Notes under the pieces: generated by a model
The model's input: the letters and a program-made list of their open reading frames with translations, nothing else
Told to the model about the DNA's origin: nothing
Databases searched by the model: none
Source of the DNA: GCA-2861595 sp035536185
Lineage (GTDB): Bacteria; Actinomycetota; Acidimicrobiia; Acidimicrobiales; GCA-2861595
DNA: 64,000 nucleotides
Direction: 5' to 3'
NCBI GenBank assembly: GCA_035536185.1
Contig: DATLOM010000008.1
Coordinates: 1 to 64,000, forward strand
Translations under genes and position numbers: made by a program
Shown here: positions 59,615-64,000 of the stretch, piece by piece
Layout: every line of letters starts with the position of its first letter
Numbering within the stretch: position 1 is the first letter of the stretch

Positions 59615-60874
59615 GTGACGGTCACCCTCCTCTCCTCGCCGGCCGATCTGCCCGCCGATCCTCCGGACGGGCTGTTCGTCCTCGTTCGGGAAACGCCGGC
59701 AGAAGAGGCCTCCGCGCTTGCCGCCACCCTCGGATGCGGCCGTCCGGTCACCGCGGCGCAGGCCGCCCTGAACCTCTCCGCCCGGGCGAGCGCCACCGCC
59801 CCCGAAGAGGTCGCTGCCGAGGCGGCCGAGCAGCGGGAGGCGGCACTCGATCTGGCCCGGGAGAGGGCGGCCGAGGCGCTCGATCGCGTGCCCACCCGCG
59901 CCCGCGGCGTCCCCCGAGAACGGCTCCAGAACGCCTCCGCGGCCGTCAGGGCGGCGGAGGCGGCGGTCCTGGACGCAAGGGCGCAGCTCGGCGAGCGGCC
60001 CGAACTGCCCGCCGAGGCCGCCCAGGCCGCCCTCGCCGCCGAGGAGGCGGTGACCGGCGCCCGTCAACAGCGGTCGGTGGGTGTCGACCGGTCGTCGAAG
60101 CTGCTGCTGGCCGCCAACGCGGCGGGCATTCTCATCGTCGCCGGCCGCATCCGCACGCCGGCACTCGATCCCCTCTTCGTGCTTGTTGCCGCGCTCCCGC
60201 TCACGGCGCTCCTCCACCTCGTGGTCACCTTGGGCGCCAACACCTGGACGGCCCGGACCGCCGCCAGTTTGCGGGCGGCGGCACTGCGTGACGCCGGCAT
60301 GGCCACCATGACCGGGCTCGTCGCCAGGAACGCCCGGGTGAAGGCCTGGACTGCACGGGCCGATGCGCTGGCCGCCGCCGAGGCCGGGCTGGCCGAGGCC
60401 CGCCGGCGGTGGACCGGCCTCACCGGAGCATCAGCCGGACCGTCGTCGATCGCCGCCCTGCTGAGGACGGTGGAAGAGGCGGAGCGGACGGCAGCCGGAC
60501 TCGCCCGGCTCGAGGCCGAGGCCGAGGCCGAAGGTGCGGCCGCGGCACCGATCGACGACCCCGCCGGCGCCCTGGTGATCCTCCTCGAAGGGGCGGCCGA
60601 CGACGCTCTGGACCAGGAGACGCTGGTGCTCCTCGAGCGCCTGCGCATGCAGGAGGTGCCCGCCCCCGTGGTGGTGGTGAGCGCGTCTTCCGACTTGGCC
60701 CGGTGGGCCGGCGCCGGGACGGTCGACACCGCGGTGGAGGGTGACGCCGAGGGCGCCGGCGCCCAGGTGCTGGACATCCGCGAGCGGGTCATGGCCAGCC
60801 TCGACCGCCTCCGGGCCCGGGCCGCCAGCTTCGGCGACCCAACCCCACCCGGCGACATGGCCGCCGAGGGCTGA
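59615..60874 (+). CDS. Coiled-coil protein with two membrane helices, unknown
   Basis: 419 residues, GTG start (59615). Ala/Glu/Arg-rich coiled coil (~45-150), two adjacent membrane helices (~161-178 and 185-206), a second coiled coil (~225-320), and a C-terminal alpha/beta segment (ALVILLEGAADDALDQETL, VVVVSASSDLARWAG). No family recognised. Divergent from the metallopeptidase with a 65-base gap. Confidence 0.72.
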   Translation: MTVTLLSSPADLPADPPDGLFVLVRETPAEEASALAATLGCGRPVTAAQAALNLSARASATAPEEVAAEAAEQREAALDLARERAAEALDRVPTRARGVPRERLQNASAAVRAAEAAVLDARAQLGERPELPAEAAQAALAAEEAVTGARQQRSVGVDRSSKLLLAANAAGILIVAGRIRTPALDPLFVLVAALPLTALLHLVVTLGANTWTARTAASLRAAALRDAGMATMTGLVARNARVKAWTARADALAAAEAGLAEARRRWTGLTGASAGPSSIAALLRTVEEAERTAAGLARLEAEAEAEGAAAAPIDDPAGALVILLEGAADDALDQETLVLLERLRMQEVPAPVVVVSASSDLARWAGAGTVDTAVEGDAEGAGAQVLDIRERVMASLDRLRARAASFGDPTPPGDMAAEG

Positions 60875-60936
60875 CCCGCCCGATCCACCTCGCCCGCCGA
60901 GCCTTCTCCGGGTCGGGCCCGGTGCGATGATGCCGG

Positions 60937-61557
60937 GTGCCCCCTCGGTTCGAGTACCGCCAGGTCCGGGTGGACGGCGACGAGGGGCCCATCGTCATCG
61001 GCTTCGATGCCATCATCCCGGCTGAGGGGCTGACGGTCATGGTGGGGCCGTCGGGATCCGGCAAGACCACGCTGCTGCGCCTGCTCAACCGCCTCGACGA
61101 CCCGGACGACGGTGCGGTGCTGCTCGACGGCGTCGACGTTCGTGAGCTCGACGTCCTCGCCCTCCGCCGGCGGGTCCAGCACGTGGGCCAGGTGCCCGTG
61201 ACGTTCCCGGGCACCGTGGCCGAGAACATGGCCGAGGCCGGCGCCGCCGGCCAGGAGGTGGGCGAGCTGCTCCGACGGGTGGGGCTTCCCGCCGCCCTCG
61301 AGAGCCGGGAGGCCGACCGCCTGTCGGTCGGTGAGGCGCAGCGCCTCTGCCTGGCCCGGGCCCTGGCCGTCCGGCCCGACGTGCTGGTCCTCGACGAGCC
61401 CACCTCCGCTCTCGACGCCGGGTCCAAGGCGGGTATCGAGGGCCTGGTCCGCTCGGTGGCCGGCGACGGGCTCACCGTCGTGATGGTCACCCACGAGGTG
61501 CGCCACGCTTCGGAACTGGCCGATCACGTGGTGGAGGTGCGGCCGTGCAGGACCTGA
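60937..61557 (+). CDS. fetA: ABC transporter ATPase, FetA/YbbL-like
   Basis: 206 residues, GTG start. Walker A VMVGPSGSGKTTLLRLLN, Q-loop HVGQVPVTFPGTVAENM, signature LSVGEAQRLCLARAL (LSxGE), Walker B VLVLDEPTSALD, and a His switch in VMVTHEVRH. Its partner permease gene overlaps it by 13 bases. In E. coli the pair exports iron and supports peroxide resistance. Confidence 0.9.
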   Translation: MPPRFEYRQVRVDGDEGPIVIGFDAIIPAEGLTVMVGPSGSGKTTLLRLLNRLDDPDDGAVLLDGVDVRELDVLALRRRVQHVGQVPVTFPGTVAENMAEAGAAGQEVGELLRRVGLPAALESREADRLSVGEAQRLCLARALAVRPDVLVLDEPTSALDAGSKAGIEGLVRSVAGDGLTVVMVTHEVRHASELADHVVEVRPCRT

Positions 61558-62333
61558 GCGGGACCGTCGGCTACCCCGAGGTCGCCCTCGCCCTCCTCCT
61601 CGTCGCTGTCGGGGCGCTCATCTCCCGCTACCGGCGCCTCGGCCTCGAAGGCGACGTAGTGGTGGCCACGGTGCGGTCCTTCGCTCAACTCCTGGCCGTC
61701 GGCTACGTCCTCGCCTTCGTGTTCGACGGCCACGGCGGGCTCACTGCGGTCGTGCTGGCTGCCATGGTCGGCGCCGCCGCCTTCACCGCCGGCGGCCGGG
61801 CCCGCTCCATCCCCGGTGCCCGCCTGGTGGCGGCCGCGGCGCTGGCCACCGCCTCCATCGGCACCCTCGGCGTCATTGTCGGCGTCGGCATCATCCCGCT
61901 TCGAGCCCGGGCGATCGTGCCCCTCGGCTCGATGGTCATCGCCAACGCCATGACCACCACGGCACTGGTGATGACCCGCCTGCGTGACGACCTGGGCGCC
62001 CATCGGCGGGAGGTGGAGGCCCGCCTGAGCCTGGGCCAGACGGCCAACGCCGCGTCCCTCCCCTGGCACCGGGCCGCCCTCCGTAGCGGGATGCTGCCGA
62101 TCGTCGACCAGACCAAGGTCGTCGGGCTCGTATCCCTGCCGGGCGCCATGACCGGCATGATCCTGGCCGGCGCGCCGCCGCTGGCGGCCATCCGCCTCCA
62201 GCTGGTGGTGATGTACATGATCCTCGCCGGCAACGCTTTCGCCGCCGTGGTCGCCGGCGAGCTCACCCGCCGGCGCCTCTTCACCCCTTCGCACCAGCTG
62301 GTGCGCAGCCTCCGCCGGCGCCGGGAGGTCTAG
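61545..62333 (+). CDS. fetB: ABC transporter permease, FetB/YbbM-like (UPF0014)
   Basis: 262 residues, GTG start. Seven membrane helices and the family motifs GYPEVALALLLVAVGALIS, VRSFAQLLAVGYVL, GSMVIANAMTTTALVM, PWHRAALRSGMLPIVDQTKVVGLVSLPGAMTGM read in part. Metal export, probably iron, with the overlapping ATPase. Confidence 0.92.
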   Translation: MQDLSGTVGYPEVALALLLVAVGALISRYRRLGLEGDVVVATVRSFAQLLAVGYVLAFVFDGHGGLTAVVLAAMVGAAAFTAGGRARSIPGARLVAAAALATASIGTLGVIVGVGIIPLRARAIVPLGSMVIANAMTTTALVMTRLRDDLGAHRREVEARLSLGQTANAASLPWHRAALRSGMLPIVDQTKVVGLVSLPGAMTGMILAGAPPLAAIRLQLVVMYMILAGNAFAAVVAGELTRRRLFTPSHQLVRSLRRRREV

Positions 62334-62342
62334 CCCAGGGAG

Positions 62343-63455
62343 CTACAGGGCGACGCCGAGGAGGCGGGCGGCGGCCGATACTCCCCTGCCGGCGGCGGCC
62401 GCTTCGTCGATGGCGGCCAGCGCCGCCGGCGCATCGAGATCGTCGTCGAGAGCCGCCCGCACCTCGGTCAGGGCAGCCTCGCCCTCGCCCCCGGCACGCC
62501 ACCTCTCGAGGCGGGCCCCCGCTTCGGCCATCAGCTCGTCGTGCCACTCCCAGGACGTGCGGTAGTGGTGGGCGAGGATGGACAGGCGTACCGCTGCTCC
62601 GTCCCACTCCTTCAGGAGATCGCTCACGAACACCAGGTTGCCGAGCGACTTGGACATCTTCTCCCCGCCGAGGCGAACCATCCCGACGTGCATCCAGTGG
62701 CGAACGAAGAGCTGCCCGGTGGCCGCTTCCGACTGCGCTGCCTCGCACTCGTGATGGGGGAAGATGAGGTCGGAGCCACCGCCGTGGAGGTCGATGGTCG
62801 GGGCCAGCTCCCGCATGGCCAGCGCCGAGCACTCGATGTGCCAGCCGGGGCGACCGGGCCCCCACAACGACTCCCAGAACGGCTCGCCGGGAGCCGAAGG
62901 CTGCCACAGGACGAAATCGAGAGGATCCCTCTTAGCCGGGTCGTCGGGGTTGCCACCCCGGCTGGCGGCCAGCTCCAGCATGGTCTCCCTGGAGTGGTGG
63001 CTCAGCTGCCCGAAGCGGGGAAAGGAGCCGACACTGAAGTACACCCCGCCGCCGGCCTCGTAGGCGTGGCCGGACTCCAGCACCATCCCGATGAACCCGA
63101 GGATGTCGGGGATGGCCGACGTGGCCCTGGGCTCGCTGAACGACGGAAGCAGCCCGAGGGCGTCCATGTTGGCGTCGAACCTGGCCATCTCCTCGGCCGC
63201 GAGGTCCAGGTAGTGGACACCCAGCTCCCGCGCCTTGCGCAGGATGTCGTCGTCGACGTCGGTGACGTTGCGCACGCAGCGGGTCTCGTGGCCGAGGTCG
63301 CGCAGGCGGCGCTGGAGGACGTCGTAGGTGACGTAGGTGGCGGCATGGCCGATGTGGGCGGCGTCGTACGGCGTGATGCCGCAGGTGTACATGCTGACGA
63401 CGGGACCGGGGCGGAAGGCGACGATCTCGCCGCGGGCGGTGTCGTGGAGGTTCAA
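62343..63455 (-). CDS. mshC: Cysteine:1D-myo-inosityl glucosaminide ligase MshC
   Basis: 370 residues, TTG start overlapping the upstream stop (TTGA). MshC joins Cys to GlcN-Ins for mycothiol. It resembles cysteinyl-tRNA synthetase but lacks the tRNA-binding C-terminus. Seen: MYTC25GITPYDAAHIGHAATY (zinc Cys and HIGH), FVLWQPSAPGEPFWES, RPGWHIECSALAM, GGGSDLIFPHHE, and EKMSKSLGN. ITPYDAAHIGHAATY fits MshC better than CysRS. Confidence 0.9.
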   Translation of the reverse strand: MNLHDTARGEIVAFRPGPVVSMYTCGITPYDAAHIGHAATYVTYDVLQRRLRDLGHETRCVRNVTDVDDDILRKARELGVHYLDLAAEEMARFDANMDALGLLPSFSEPRATSAIPDILGFIGMVLESGHAYEAGGGVYFSVGSFPRFGQLSHHSRETMLELAASRGGNPDDPAKRDPLDFVLWQPSAPGEPFWESLWGPGRPGWHIECSALAMRELAPTIDLHGGGSDLIFPHHECEAAQSEAATGQLFVRHWMHVGMVRLGGEKMSKSLGNLVFVSDLLKEWDGAAVRLSILAHHYRTSWEWHDELMAEAGARLERWRAGGEGEAALTEVRAALDDDLDAPAALAAIDEAAAAGRGVSAAARLLGVAL

Positions 63456-64000
63456 ATGTCGATGCCGGTGAGGCGGACCGCCGTCCGCGCCCGGTAACGG
63501 ATGTTGAGCTGGAGCAGCACGGCGGTGAGCGACTCGATGGGGCCGGCGTTGGACATCGAGCCGGCGTTCAGCGGCCGGAGATCGGGGATCATGTCAACCA
63601 GCTCGGCGGTGGCGTCGTAGGCGGCGGGATGATCGGAGCAGATGAGCACGTCGCTCTCCACCGGGTGGTCGAGGTTGGCCAGAGCACGGGCCGGGAGGTG
63701 ATGGAAGGCGGCGACCACCATCGAGTTCGGGACCGAGTGCTGGACGTGGGCGGCCACCGATCCCCGGGGCGGGACGAGGGGTTCGAAGTCGTCGCCGACC
63801 TTGGCGAGAGCGTTGGCCATGGAGATGACCACCTTGCCCTCCAGGTGCTTGGCCACGGACCCAGCGGTGGCCGCGGCCGCCTCCCAGGGTGTGGCGATTA
63901 CGACCACGTCGGCCTCGGCAGCAGCGGTGTTGTCCCCCGCCTCGACCCGAAGGGTGCGACCGGGCCACTTGGCGACGATGGCGTCGCAGGCCTCCTGGGC
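63452..64000 (-). CDS. F420:NADP oxidoreductase (NpdG-like), partial at 5' end
   Basis: 182 codons open to the right edge. NADP-Rossmann second half: VVVIATPWEAAAATAGSV, then VVISMANALAKVGDDFEPL and AAHVQHSVPNSMVVAAFHHLPA, ending NAGSMSNAGPIESLTAVLLQLNIRYR, the F420-dependent reductase pattern. It moves hydride between F420H2 and NADP+. The N-terminal GxGxxG lies outside the window. Coupled to mshC by TTGA. Confidence 0.88.
   Translation of the reverse strand, partial: AQEACDAIVAKWPGRTLRVEAGDNTAAAEADVVVIATPWEAAAATAGSVAKHLEGKVVISMANALAKVGDDFEPLVPPRGSVAAHVQHSVPNSMVVAAFHHLPARALANLDHPVESDVLICSDHPAAYDATAELVDMIPDLRPLNAGSMSNAGPIESLTAVLLQLNIRYRARTAVRLTGIDI

Noticed and set aside
62343..63455. Cysteinyl-tRNA synthetase
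   Set aside because: At 370 residues it lacks the tRNA-binding C-terminal part, and the CGITPYDAAHIGHAATY region fits MshC.

Overview
The window is high-GC DNA from an actinobacterium, most likely an uncultured member of the Acidimicrobiia or a nearby lineage. The evidence is a mycothiol ligase (mshC), a coenzyme F420:NADP oxidoreductase, frequent GTG and TTG starts, dense operons with 4-base start/stop overlaps, and a RecBCD operon. The lineage is inferred from gene content, not from a marker gene. No rRNA, tRNA, CRISPR array, transposase or phage gene was seen, and no stretch over 300 bases lacks a gene.

Layout. (1) 1-9433: uptake hydrogenase region. The 5' part of a [NiFe]-hydrogenase small subunit runs leftward off the edge. 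A maturation operon faces it: winged-helix protein with a Cys/His-rich tail, PadR regulator, CooC-like ATPase, small membrane protein, hypC, a protein ending in a HypC-like domain, a SIS-domain isomerase, hypD, hypE, hypF. hypA and hypB are absent here. (2) 9434-24142: mixed housekeeping and signalling genes: hydrolase, [3Fe-4S]-type ferredoxin, B12-type radical SAM enzyme, mobA-like gene, a multi-domain GGDEF-EAL-receiver protein, an unusual pyruvate kinase, a STAS protein, a DUF2231-Rieske fusion, ABC-F ATPase, FKBP lipoprotein and a trehalose-phosphate synthase. (3) 24255-29858: an ECF sigma factor coupled to a membrane Asp-box propeller protein, an O-antigen-ligase/TPR membrane protein, and a TIGR02587/TIGR02588-like membrane pair.

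(4) 29845-36652: a tightly coupled nine-gene leftward operon that looks like a small natural-product or lipid pathway. In transcription order: acyl-AMP ligase, KAS III-like enzyme lacking the usual His, AurF-like di-iron N-oxygenase, carrier protein, class II aaRS-like amino acid:[carrier protein] ligase, thioester-reductase-like SDR, minimal phosphopantetheinyl transferase, ferritin-like di-iron protein, second carrier protein. This is the best candidate in the window for an undescribed system. (5) 36679-39759: PGPGW membrane protein, receiver protein, BtaA-like DUF3419 protein and a GNAT, followed by a perfect 19-bp inverted repeat. (6) 39888-50828: DEAD-box helicase, recD, recB and recC overlapping in one leftward operon. 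(7) 50926-64000: SPFH and NfeD, glgC, a toxin-antitoxin-like pair associated with 26-base inverted repeats, a HIT hydrolase with thrS, a c-di-GMP-I (GEMM) riboswitch candidate in front of a secreted CAP-domain protein, a secreted metallopeptidase, a coiled-coil membrane protein, fetAB-like exporter, mshC and an F420-dependent reductase cut by the right edge.

Connecting threads: c-di-GMP appears both as a likely product or substrate (GGDEF-EAL protein) and as a likely riboswitch ligand. Hydrogenase maturation, mycothiol and F420 genes fit an aerobic soil-type actinobacterium able to oxidise trace H2; this lifestyle reading is inference.
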